From Halicephalobus mephisto (taxonomy: Eukaryota > Nematoda > Chromadorea > Rhabditida > Panagrolaimidae): a stretch of 64,000 nucleotides of DNA. The stretch covers positions 372,001 through 436,000 of the forward strand of contig SWDT01000041.1 of NCBI GenBank assembly GCA_009193035.1, in the 5' to 3' direction. Below, piece by piece: positions 35,166 through 45,580 of the stretch (positions within the stretch are counted from its first letter, which is position 1; every line of letters begins with the position of its first letter). A program made the position numbers and the translations under genes. The notes beneath the pieces were generated by a model, which saw only the letters and a program-made list of their open reading frames with translations, was not told where the DNA came from and made no database searches.

Positions 35166-36839
35166 TCAAGAAAACCTATTGAAATTCAGAAGAAGCCTAA
35201 AATCTAATTTTAATTTCTTCGTGACTTCATTCGAGATACAGAAAGTGTAACTGTTACGGTAATAAGGACCTTCAGATGAAAAACCAAAATCTAGAACTTC
35301 TTTTTTGAATTTCTTGTAATAATCTTGAAGATCTTGTTTGTTAATTTTGACATATCCTCTGTAGATCAATTCATATTTAATCACGACATTTACACGTCCA
35401 TTGTAACTAGCCAATTTTTTTTTGAATTTATCCAAATTGCTGAGGAAATTAGAAGACACAGGTAATACGTCTGAGCTTTCGTTAAAACCGGATTTATCAA
35501 AACATTCAGAATATTCAAGTTTAACCAATTCCAAATTAACGAGTTTCGTATTCGCAAATTTCAGGAATTTTAATATTTTTTCTGGAATATAAAATACGTT
35601 TGTAACGGAAACTCGTAATGTTAACATTTTTAGCTGTTTGAAGTCGGTGCTATAAAATACAAATTAAAAATAAATCTTTCTTTTTCTACCCATATTTTCC
35701 CGACTAGAGTCAAGATTGGGTCCCCGCCTGATTTGACTGTCGTCCTATCCTGGTTCTGAATCCCAGTGGACCGCCACTGTAGGCATTCTGAGAATGTGGC
35801 TTATAATTAAGAGAACCCATGGTTCGTTACGCCACTACCCTGAATTTCTTAACCCCTTGGGTTTGGGTGGATCTGCTAGCACCAGGAGTCGAACTTGGGA
35901 TCCTTTGTATTTGCGCTAGGGCCACAATCACCGCGCCACGGTGCTGCACAAATTAAAAATAGATAAAAAATAAAAAAACTCACTTAATTTTAATCGTGAA
36001 AAGATCGTCAGAAAAAGTTTGTTCTGTTTCAGAAATAACCAATGAATCCGTCTTGATAAGTCTCGTTTTCAAAATATTCTCAAGAGAAGAATTGCACAAT
36101 TCCAATTCTTTAGTGTCGATACGAACATCATTCAGCTTTGAAAATGTATAGGAATCAACCTTGATGTAATCGAACTTTTTAGATTTTAAGAATTGTTTTG
36201 CAATTAAAATATCACATCTATTTAATGCGAGTTTTTTGAAATCTAAAAATTAAAAATTAATTTTTTGAAATCTAAAAAATAAAAAATTAATTTTTTAAAA
36301 TCTAAATATAAAAAATTTATTTTTTAAAATCTAAATATAAAAAACTTATTTTTTGAAATCTAAATATAAAAAATTAATTTTTTGAAATCTAGAAATAAAA
36401 AATTTATTTTTAAACGAAATACGACTCACTTGGATTGTTGAATAACAAATTTTTGAACTCAGTAGGAAATGAACTAGTATTAATTCCGACTTTTTCGATG
36501 GAAGACAGTATCCATCGGACAATCCGTTCCATATAAGGATGTTTGAGATCTATATCGATCCAGACATTACCATCAGCCTATTTTTTTGATTATGAAAATT
36601 AAAATAAAGCATAAACTCACAAAATTAACGCGAAGTAAGCAAAATGGAAACCTCAGATAACGATGATTGTGGAAATTGTTGAAGAAAGAAACAGTGTGTG
36701 CTGTGTCAATTAAATTTTTCAAAAGAACCAGAGGTTGTTTTCCAGATAGCAAGAATCTAACTATGGGCTCCTGGTTTCTGTATGAGAGAGCAACAACTTC
36801 CCGAGTGAGATCATAATAAATTCCTGAATTCAAAGTCAT
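35166..36839 (-). CDS. Nematode-specific protein, FTH/F-box-associated-like
   Basis: Exons 36621-36839, 36430-36577, 35984-36242 and 35166-35649 join in phase to 369 aa. The start ATG at 36839 lies six bases after ATTTTCAG, a good spliced-leader or cis acceptor. I see no clear F-box. The middle and C-terminal parts (KLALNRCDI, FDYIKVDSYTFSKLNDVRID, LELCNSSLENI, QLKMLTLRV) have the Leu/Ile-spaced pattern of the FTH or FBA domains that are hugely expanded in nematodes, where they are thought to bind substrates of SCF ubiquitin ligases. Assignment rests on pattern only. A SINE-like element occupies intron 3 (35650-35983), and another abuts the stop codon, so the last residues (NRFS) may be recent. 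Confidence 0.65.
35690..35948 (-). mobile_element. Second SINE-like element, in intron 3 of FTH-like gene
   Basis: The minus-strand head (35885-35945) has GTGGCGCGGTGATTGTGG (A box TGGCGCGGTG) and AAGTTCGACTCCTGG (B box, one mismatch to GGTTCGANTCC). A body of about 200 bases and a T-rich, A/T tail follow. It is different in body sequence from the element at 34829-35160. Confidence 0.7.
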
Positions 36840-38169
36840 GTTAAAGCTGAAAATTATTGTGCACAATTTTGATTACCAGTTAAGAGACATTTGTTATATA
36901 ACCAGATTATAACTAAAATCATTAATATCGAATAACCAATTCACGAGCAACAAAGACGGTCATAGAAAGTTCAGAGGCTTAGGGATTCATCCACGAAAAG
37001 TTCAAAAATTATTTTATAAAAAAATTAAGAGTTCACGTTCGCAAAAATCGGTGCTGTGTGTCCGGCGCTTTATAAAAAACAACTACCGTAAAACCTCCAA
37101 TAGAAGGGCACCTTTTGGGGAACATTGAAAAATAGACGGGCACCGTTTTTAAAGGGTTGAACAATACACGGGCAGCACTTTTATTAGAGGTTTTATGACA
37201 AATGTCCGTCTAATTTTTGACACAGAACGCCAATTTCGCGCGCATTTCTCTACTTTTCAAATAATTCTTGGAATTTATCATTATTCTGTATACAAATGAA
37301 TGTAATTCGACAGCTCTTGTCCATTAACTTGAAAATTCAAGCCTAATATAATCAATTCATCAAACCGATAACAACTAATGTATTCTTGTGCATTTTTGAT
37401 ATATGAACTACGAATGTGATTTTTATCCATGTTACAAAAAAAATATAATAAATTTCTATCATTGACGTGCTATTGACTTATTTTATTCGTTATTGATATA
37501 TCAAAATCTTTAAAATTTGCACTTAGCACGTGGTTATCAATTTATTTTAAGAAAATGAAATATTTTTATTGGATCTTGTGGAAGTCAACATGCTAAGGTT
37601 AAATATAGATATATTTTATTCAGAGATAATACAGAATCAACAAGTACTGCGAATAAGATTGGACTGGCCTTTTTTACGGGTTATTTAATCCTACTTAACT
37701 CTAAAGCAGTAATATTTAACAACATCTAAATTTCTACCTGTCTCACTAGTTCTAATATTTCAGTTACATGAATAAATTCAAAAATCCATAGAATTTTTAT
37801 CCATGGACATTTATAAATCCTAAGGTAGTTAATATTGAACATGATTTTTTTGTAAAACACAAGTATCAGGAAAATACAGAACAAAACTAAATAAAATCCA
37901 AAAATAAAAATTGATAAAAATGAAATCTGTAAAAAATTAGAGTATTTCAAAAAGTTATAAAATCGATTAAATAAAAAATTTAAAAAATATTAAAAAAAAC
38001 ACGCGAAATTGGTGTATATTCCAAAAAAATTTAAAAAACAATTTTTTTCTAAATATCCATTATAAAATCTGCAGAAAAAATCGAAGTTCACAAATATATT
38101 TAAAGCGATGAAAATAATGAATCTACAAATTCCTTATATAAGATTTTTGACGAAAACTTCAATAAAATT

Positions 38170-38515
38170 TTAATCATAGGCGGTGCAATTTTAGGAAGAA
38201 ATAAAACGAAATCTTAGAAAAAAAAAATAAAATCTTGGGAAAAAATAAAATGAAATTTTAACAAGATATAAAACGAAATCATAGAAAAAAATAAAATGAA
38301 ACCTTAGAAAAAAATAAAACGAAATTTTAACAAGATATAAAATGAAACCTTAGAAAAAAATAAAATGAAATTTTAACAAGATATAAAATGAAACCTTAGA
38401 AAAAAATAAAACGAAATTTTAACAAGATATAAAACGAAACCTTAGCAAGATATAAAATGCAATCATAGCAAGACTTAAAATGAAATCTTAGAAAAAAATA
38501 AAACGAAATCATAGT
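38170..38515. repeat. Minisatellite, units of about 30 and 60 bases
   Basis: Repeated AGAAAAAAATAAAACGAAAT and TTTTAACAAGATATAAAATG blocks alternate about eight times. Confidence 0.8.
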
Positions 38516-38729
38516 TCCCAATGTTGTGCGATATTGTGCAATACATTTTTTGTTTACTGAAAGCGAGGTATTTTTCGGACAACGAAATTCGCTCGCATTA
38601 TTTTTCCAATTAGTACTGTTGAGGTTTGAGATCGATCGGAAAGTAGGAACCATGATCGGAGTAAATAATATTACTTTATAATTTATAAACATACAAAATA
38701 AACAATGATTCGGAATGACACTGGTATCT

Positions 38730-39085
38730 CACACAAAAAGTGTAACTTTTGACTTAGTAATAAATGCAAATCGTCACTATTATTTATAATTTTTTTCACT
38801 GTTGTGAACGCATAGTCGCCATGACCGGAGATATTCAGAATACCGAAGATTTAACAGTCCCTTTTATCCACTGAGGAGTACAAAAACGAATACTTCGGTG
38901 TACCGGGGGTCTTCCCTGAGTGTAGCTCTATTACTTAGTAATATTCTTCCTATTCTTATATTTGTGTCTTATTGTTAAGTAAAGACATAACAGTCACAAG
39001 TATCAAATATTAAAAAAAGTGATGATTTTATTACATTTCACAATTGTCACGAAACCAAAAGTTATGCTTTTTGTGCGTACACGGT
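38730..39085. mobile_element. MITE copy with internal insertion, CAAAAAGCGTAACTTTT family
   Basis: The left end CACACAAAAAGTGTAACTTT and right end AAAAGTTATGCTTTTTGTGC are inverted. The interior has ATCGTCACTATT and TTTCACAATTGTCACG. About 190 bases between 38800 and 38990 are not in the other copies and are less AT-rich. Confidence 0.7.
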
Positions 39086-39670
39086 TAAAAACGAAGACAA
39101 ACAACTTTCAAAAAAGTACTTTTTCAATGTTGAATGGAAACTAAATCTGCATATTTTTGCAGATCGTTCCATTTTTATTTATTTTTTAAAATAACCAAGT
39201 TTATTTATGATGATAAATTTCTCTGGTTGTTGTTGATTTCGTAATTTAAAAATTTTAAATGTCTTTTTATTAACAAATTCAGAATTAACTTAAAATAACT
39301 TCAAATTTAAAAATTTTAATAAATTTTAAATTGCTCAATCGTTTTTGGAAAACAAAACATTTCTGACTTTTTAGCATTCATGAATTCGAATACTGTAGGA
39401 AATATGACGTGTTGTTTTAATTGACTAGTCCTGTACGACTGTTAACTCGGTTTATTCGAGTCTCAAACTAGAAAATTAATTAACTCAAATATCAGACAAT
39501 TCAATGTCTTTTTTCACTTTTGAATGACGTCACACCTGCTGCTAATTGATCTCTGTCGGATTGTGATTAAAGATTCCGAATCCGAGTTTAGATGAGAAAA
39601 ATATAAAATAATTTTATAAAAACATAAGCACAAGATATAAAAACAATTTTTACAAAATATTGCGCAATCT

Positions 39671-39952
39671 CTAATTTTTGGATATATTATAATCGTACGC
39701 GTTTCGTTGATCCTCAGGATATTTCTCCTCGGGACCAAAGTTATAAAATCTTCTACTCAAATAGATGGTGTCTGATCCAACAATATCCAAGTTAGATTCT
39801 TGCATCTGAGGAATTTTCGTCTTGAGAGATTTCTCGTTTTTCGTGACAAACATTTCAGAATTCCCAATACAGAAATCCGTCTGTCTATGCCTTTCATTTT
39901 GGTTAAATTTTGAGCTAGTTTTTCTCATCCAATAGACCATTATGGATCTCAC
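39671..39952 (-). pseudogene. Short ORF or fossil sharing YNFGPE.KYPEDQR peptide
   Basis: An open frame of about 90 codons ends TIYLSRRFYNFGPEEKYP then EDQRNAYDYNISKN. The shared peptide with 31765-31860 shows part of it once encoded protein. I see no convincing partner exon, so it is more likely a fragment than a gene. Confidence 0.4.
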
Positions 39953-40011
39953 CTTTGACTTTTTTCCTCTCCATCAATACAGTCGATACTAAATTCTCAC
40001 AAATTTCAAAC

Positions 40012-41997
40012 ATGTTTTTCCTCCTTTCGTTTGCTTTACTTTCAATTTACTTATTTCATAACTTTTACTGGAAAACTAAAAAGTATCCACCAGGTAAATT
40101 TTAATTCAATATTTAAAAAGTTTAAAATTATTTTATTTTTCAGGACCGACTCCTCTGCCCCTCGTAGAGAACTTGATAACTATAGTCAACAATCTCCCAG
40201 GTTACGGTGCTTTCGAGGCTTGGAAGAAGTCGTACGGACCAGTTTACACCTACTGGCTAGCCACTAATCCGATCGTGGCAATCAGCGACTTCAAACTGAT
40301 TCAGGAGACCTTCGTCAAAGATGGTGAAGCGTACGCCGGCAGAGGAGCGAAAGGAGCTATTCCGACCTTGATCCGAGGAGGGGACTACGGAGTTGTCTTC
40401 ACAGATGGTAGCTCCTGGAGGGACCAACGGAGGTTCGCCATGACTGTTCTCAAAAACTTGGGCATGGGGAGGAACATCATAGAGGAGAAGGTAGGTGTAT
40501 TTCACGAATACAAATTCGCGTTAGTCCAACGTCCCTCGAATTACACACTCGGTCCAATGGCGCAGCTCCCAGCACGAAAAATCAAGAGTTCCTATAAACG
40601 GCAGAATGATGTCAACTGTCCATTTAAAATCAGTTCAAACTCGAGTGTTCTGGAAAATCAGAATAATTTCGTTTTTAAAAAACTGCAAAAAAGTAGCAGC
40701 ACTCGAGATTCCCAGACGTCTCCGATCCAAGTACTAATCGAGCCCTATCGTGTTAACTTGCCAGATCGGACGGGATGGCGTGTGTTCACAATGGTTTGAC
40801 CGCTACCGGCAGTCGACGAACAGGCGGGGACCACTATTCCTGTCTGGTGCTCCCAGCCAGACAACCACTGCACGCAGTTTTCCCTCCCATTCCGTCGGTT
40901 GCTTTTGGACGAAATCAAACTATTCTTGGACTGATTGACTTTCAGATCCTCCTGGAGTACGACCAAATCCACGATGACCTGCTTACCGAGCTCGGATCTT
41001 CTGCTAAGCGGAGATGAACATGTCACCACATCGAAGTCACTGTGGCCAGTGTCATCAACCAGCTGCTCTTCGGGTTCGCCTATCACGAGAAGACCCAGCG
41101 GGAAATTCTCCAAGCTTAAGGACGTGCTCTCCGACCACATGACTAGAGCCAGACCCGCTGATCTTCATGGTGGCCCAGATGCCGTTCTGAAAAACATCCC
41201 TCCCTTCAGGTCTGCCTTTTCCTCGTTCCTGCAGGGCTACCTAACCATTACCGACTATTGCAACGAGCAGATCCAGAAGCACAAGGAGAAGCTCTCCGAG
41301 TCCGACGAACCCAGGGATTTCATCGAGGCCTACCTGCTGGAAATGGCAAAAGCAGAAACCCGACTTCACGGAAATCCAGCTCTGAACGTCATCTACGACA
41401 TTTGGATAGCCGGCCAAGAAACTACTGCCAACACCCTAATTTTCGCCGTGCTGTATTGTCTGCACAACCCAGAGAAACAGAGACTCGTCCAGAAGGAACT
41501 GGACACTGTGATAGGCTCGAGGAGGAGGATCACGTCGGCCGACAGACATTCTCTGCCGTAAACACCTCAGTGCCTTCATCAACGAGACCCAGAGAATGGT
41601 CAACCTCCTGCCCCAGAACCTGATCCACAGGACGACCAAAGAGGTGACTGTCAACGGCTACCGTATACCCGAAGGGACCGATATCCTTCCGCAGATCTCC
41701 ACCGTACTTTACGACGCGGAAATCTTCCCGAACCCTATGGAATTCAGACCGGAGAGGTTCTTGGACGCCGAGGGGAATCTGAAGAAGGTGGAGGAACTGA
41801 TCCCCTTCTCCGTGGGGAAACGACAGTGCTTAGGGGAATCTCTGGCCAGAAACGAGCTCTACTTGCTTGCAGCCAACTTGTTCAATAACTTCGAAGTTCT
41901 CCCTGTGGACGAGGGGCATCTGCCCAGTCTGAACAAGAAACACGGAGTCACCATCCAGCCTGAGAAGTTCACCTGCATTGTCAGGAAGAGGCTCTAG
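40012..41997 (+). pseudogene. Cytochrome P450 (CYP33-like), interrupted by frame changes
   Basis: Exon 1 (40012-40093) encodes a signal-anchor (FFLLSFALLSIYLFH) and KKYPPGPTPLPLVEN spans the junction. Exon 2 is 40144-40490 (WRDQRRFAMTVLKN). After the intron 40491-40945, coding continues to TAG at 41995-41997. Signature elements are present: I-helix AGQETT, the ExxR (ETQR) region, PERF, and heme loop FSVGKRQCLG. The reading frame changes several times without room for introns: near 41015, 41110, 41150, 41190 and 41560. Apart from these, conserved residues are intact. Either this is a very young pseudogene or the assembly has local indel errors. Codons are strongly G/C-ending compared with neighbours. 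A working copy would be an ER membrane monooxygenase for xenobiotic or lipid metabolism. Confidence 0.7.
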
Positions 41998-42142
41998 CTT
42001 TAATCACATCGGAACTTTTGAATTCCAAGCACTTACGACCGTTGTGAGGTGACAGTCACTCCATTTCAAAAATAGTGTTTGAGTTGCGAAACAGTCACTA
42101 ATAAAATTATGCTTAGCTATCCTATTGACGACACGAGTTCTC

Positions 42143-43077
42143 TTATCTTTGGTCCATAGATTGGGGAAGTTTCAGATGAAAACATCTTTTCCCAAAGAGT
42201 TCTTGGCTAGGGTTCAAGATTATGGATCTAGTGTCTACTACATCTTCGTCTTCGAGGAAATGATTCAGGAATGCGGTACTAACAGCACATTCGAAAACGC
42301 CGAAGCACCGTACTGTCATCTTGAAGTGTTCGTCTTGACGATTCATGAATTCAGCGAGCAATTCTGGGTCTGGAATAAATTCGTCAAGTGATTGGACTTG
42401 ACATTCCACGATCATCCGCTTTAGTTTGCTTTTCTGCTTCCAGTTGAACAGTGTTGATGAGAAACTCGGAATTGTACCTCCGCTTTTGTAATGAAGCTCT
42501 CGCAAGTACGGCATTCGCTCAACAACCGTTGTTATTGTTTGGTTGTCTGAGAAACAGCTATCATCGAACTCAATGTGAGTCACACTGGGGCAGATGATCA
42601 ATTCGAATTCTCCAGAACTCAAAGCACTGTTGCTCAGCCATATTTCGTTATGGCGGAAGGTACAGGTCTCCACGTACCCTGAACGCTCTCCTGGCTCCAA
42701 GTAAAAAAGTCCCAGACATTTCCTAACTTCGACGACTGCCGATGGATCTGGCTTCTCTGAAATCCCAATACAATCACATCGTCATCGTAGAGATAACCCT
42801 ATCGGATTTGAATCTGTCTGGTATTTCTCCGATTATCGTTTTTCGAGAAACAGAGTTTTGGGCATTTGACTCCTTTCATGGCCTTCGAACTTTGGAAGAG
42901 ACCTCGAAGAAGAACTGGCGGACAGAGATTGTAGAACTCACGTTGCATCAGATTATCTAGACTTCTAAATGGAATTCTCGGGGTATTGGAATCAATTTCT
43001 ATTGTACACTCTTTGGGATTGTAGTCAGGAACATCTGCACATTTTTCCACCAGATGCAGCCGAACACCAATTGCCAT
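42143..43077 (-). CDS. Unrecognised nematode family protein, copy 1 (possibly broken)
   Basis: Two coding blocks: 43077 down to about 42850 (MAIGVRLHLVEK, CTIEIDSNTPRIPFRSLDNL, CPPVLLRGLF) and about 42758 down to 42143 (ending at a TGA or TAA there). The second starts after TTGGGATTTCAG and contains VTHIEFDDSCFSDNQT, ERMPYLRELHY, TLFNWKQKSKLKRMIVECQ and LAEFMNRQDEHFK. The blocks match copies at 44638-45580 and 59640-60425. I could not find a donor that joins the two blocks in frame, so the intron is unresolved or the copy is already inactive. The spaced-Leu pattern recalls nematode FTH-type proteins; no function is assigned. It converges with the P450. Confidence 0.45.
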
Positions 43078-44640
43078 ATTTGCAAAATAGAACAGATTCA
43101 ACAATAGGAGCGCACTCGATGAAAATGTTGACAATCTTCAGTTTCTCACGTATTCATGATAGAACACCGAGCGGAATTCGTAAATGGGATGTGTTTCCAT
43201 TCAGAGGGACCGAGCAATTTTCATTCTATCACGTTTGATTGATTAGTTGGAACGATTGCTCTCTCCTTCGTTATTAACTACATGGAACAAAGTTTCGTCC
43301 AAATATTGTAACTATCGTATTTCGAAAATCAACTGGAATAAAAATAGTTATGAAGTGTTAGATCACAACTATGAAGTGCAGATGTCGAAGACTAGACATC
43401 GGGACGAAGAAAATCAGTGAAGTATTCAATTCCACCCCATGTTGTTTTCAGATTCACCGGTAGGAAGAAGACCTCAAGAGAGATCCTCTTCTCCTGCTAG
43501 AGGGAACATTATTCGTGTTATTTGCGAAGCAAACTTGAGTAGAAATCTCTACTCTGCAAAACGTGTATTTGAGTGTTCCTCGCATTGAAGTCATCTCTAA
43601 CAATTGACAATAAATATTATTACTAACAGTTTAGAACATGAGGAACATGTTTTGGGAGGATGTCAGATGATCGTTCGTGTTTTTCCACAACTGAGAGAAC
43701 ACTAACGCCAGAGAAACAAAGAGAGAACTTCCGTAAATGAGGCCGAACTCAGATAAGAAAAAACAATTCCTCTGTTCAAGGTTTGAGAAAGGAAAGTCAC
43801 AGTCGGTTTATACCCAGTATCTCAAGGTACTAGGAATGTTCTGATCGGAGGGAACTCCGTGTCGGGTTGTTATTTTTGGATAACACTAAGGGGGTTTTCC
43901 CTTGGTGATAATAATGTGAGAGAGGAATTGGAAAGGAAATTTGTTTCTGAATTGTAATAATCCATGGTGAATAAGAAGTACTCTGACGATTTCAAATTAG
44001 TTCCTCCACAAGAAGTGGAAATAACAAGGGCTCAAGAATGGTTTGAGGAAAAATGTTCTGTGAATTAGTGAGTGCGCTTGAAACAGTGTTCTAAAATTTT
44101 GATCTTTATCAATTGTCGGTTTGATTCGTTAACATTGAGGATCGTCTGAGATAAACAACTCATCATAAAGTTTCGAATGCTAATCCCAATGATGAATATC
44201 ACCTCGCAAAAATGTAAGCATTATATACTGAAAATTACCTTAAACTAACGTCGGTTAATAAATTTAAAACTAATTCAGATAGTGGGCTTCTTGTCGATTT
44301 TCTTGGTTTCAAAAGTTTAGCCTCTACTTCCATTCTGTATTATTGCTTATCACCCATCAAATGTAACAACTGTAATTATTTTTGGAAAATTTTTATTTTC
44401 GAAAGATTATCATCAAACAATGGGTACTAAACGGAAGGATTTTCATGTTATCAAGAATTGAAGTGACTGTCGTGATGGGTCGATGAAAAATGACGAAATA
44501 CAAATTTCTTAATTCCGGTGCAAAGTTGGACATCCACATGACTTGTTTATACGTGAGAAGTTTCAAATTGTCACATTTTTACTCATTAACTCGTATTTAT
44601 ACTGAATTTATTATTAATTTAAGGTTATTTTGGAAATGTG
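43078..44640. other. Intergenic, 1.56 kb
   Basis: Separates the two divergent family copies. No open frame is supported by homology or splice signals. Confidence 0.4.
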
Positions 44641-45580
44641 AAAATGGGTGTCACGTTGAACTTGGCAGAAGAAGGTGAAGATATTCATCTTGGTGGTGTC
44701 AGAAAACCTATAATCGAAATCAATCCTGATACCCCAAAAGTTCCGTTTCAAAAACCACTCATTAATCTGTGGAGTCAATTCTTCAAACTTTCTCCGCTAG
44801 TTCTCTATCAAGATCTCATCAGTAGTTCGAAGAACATTAAAACCATGGGAATTATGCATATGAGACGTCCTTTAAGTACATTTCTAAGAACACAACAATG
44901 AAGCAAACGCTGGGTGGTAATTCCCTTGATATAGCTACTTTCACAGCTGTGTTAAGTTAAATTTCAGAGGAGCGAAATCTGTGAGATGTAATTGACATCA
45001 GAGGCAGTCTATCTCTGGATTCCTTGGGACGTGGGGAGTTGTTCAGGTGCTTGGGGATCTACAAGTGCCACCATAACTACTACGTTTACGTACCGATCTC
45101 AATCCGGAAGAGTTGAAAGCCGTCGCAAACCCCAACGTACCGAAAATCGATTTTAACGATGAATCCTTCTCAGAAGGTCAAACCGTGGCCAAGTTTCTTG
45201 AGAGAATGCCGTATTTGGAAGGGTTTTGTTATACTGCTGAGAACCAAATCCCTAACCTTGCGTCGACGTTATTCAACTGGGACCAAGAGGCTGAGCTGAA
45301 AAAAATTATTTTGAAATGTCCAATTTCGTCAATTAACGACTTTCTTGCAAATCCGGAATTGCTTCATGAATTCATGAATCGTCAAGAAGAAAACTTCAAA
45401 ATCGAGATTGGTTTCGAACAGTACGATTTTGTGCATGATATTGACCCAGGAGTTCTGAATTACTTTTCTGACGAAGAAGCCGTACTGGAAAGTGGCAGAT
45501 GTTTACTCTCTAGTCCTCACCATTCAGCAGATATTGTGATAAAAGTGTCATCCCTCAAAATTATCGAATGTACGGCCTGA
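44641..45580 (+). pseudogene. Nematode family copy 2, decayed
   Basis: The first block starts MGVTLNLAEEGE at 44644 and includes IEINPDTPKVPFQKPLINLW, ending at TGA near 44899. The second block (about 45100-45580) has VANPNVPKIDFNDESFSEGQ, ERMPYLEGFCYTAENQIPNL, LFNWDQEAELKKIILKC and HEFMNRQEENFKIEIGF. The linking region (44900-45110) has stops in all usable frames although it aligns with copy 1. Most likely a pseudogene with a long open 3' part. Confidence 0.55.

Larger units (their letters stand above)
36840..40011. other. Intergenic, repeat-rich
   Basis: About 3.2 kb between the FTH-like gene and the P450. Sequence at 37083-37200 resembles the CTCTAATAGACG repeat family. A minisatellite (38170-38515), a MITE (38730-39085) and a coding fossil (39671-39952, minus) are listed separately. 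No intact gene is seen. Confidence 0.5.

Noticed and set aside
34933..35169. 78-codon minus-strand ORF
   Set aside because: It lies wholly within the SINE-like element.
35885..35945. Possible tRNA gene (A- and B-box-like sequence, minus strand)
   Set aside because: The acceptor stem and arms do not fold to a full cloverleaf, and a non-tRNA body and tail follow, so a SINE-like head fits better.
35166..36839. Same family as copies at 42143, 44641 and 59631
   Set aside because: No shared blocks such as CPPVLLR or ERMPYL; similarity is limited to general Leu spacing.
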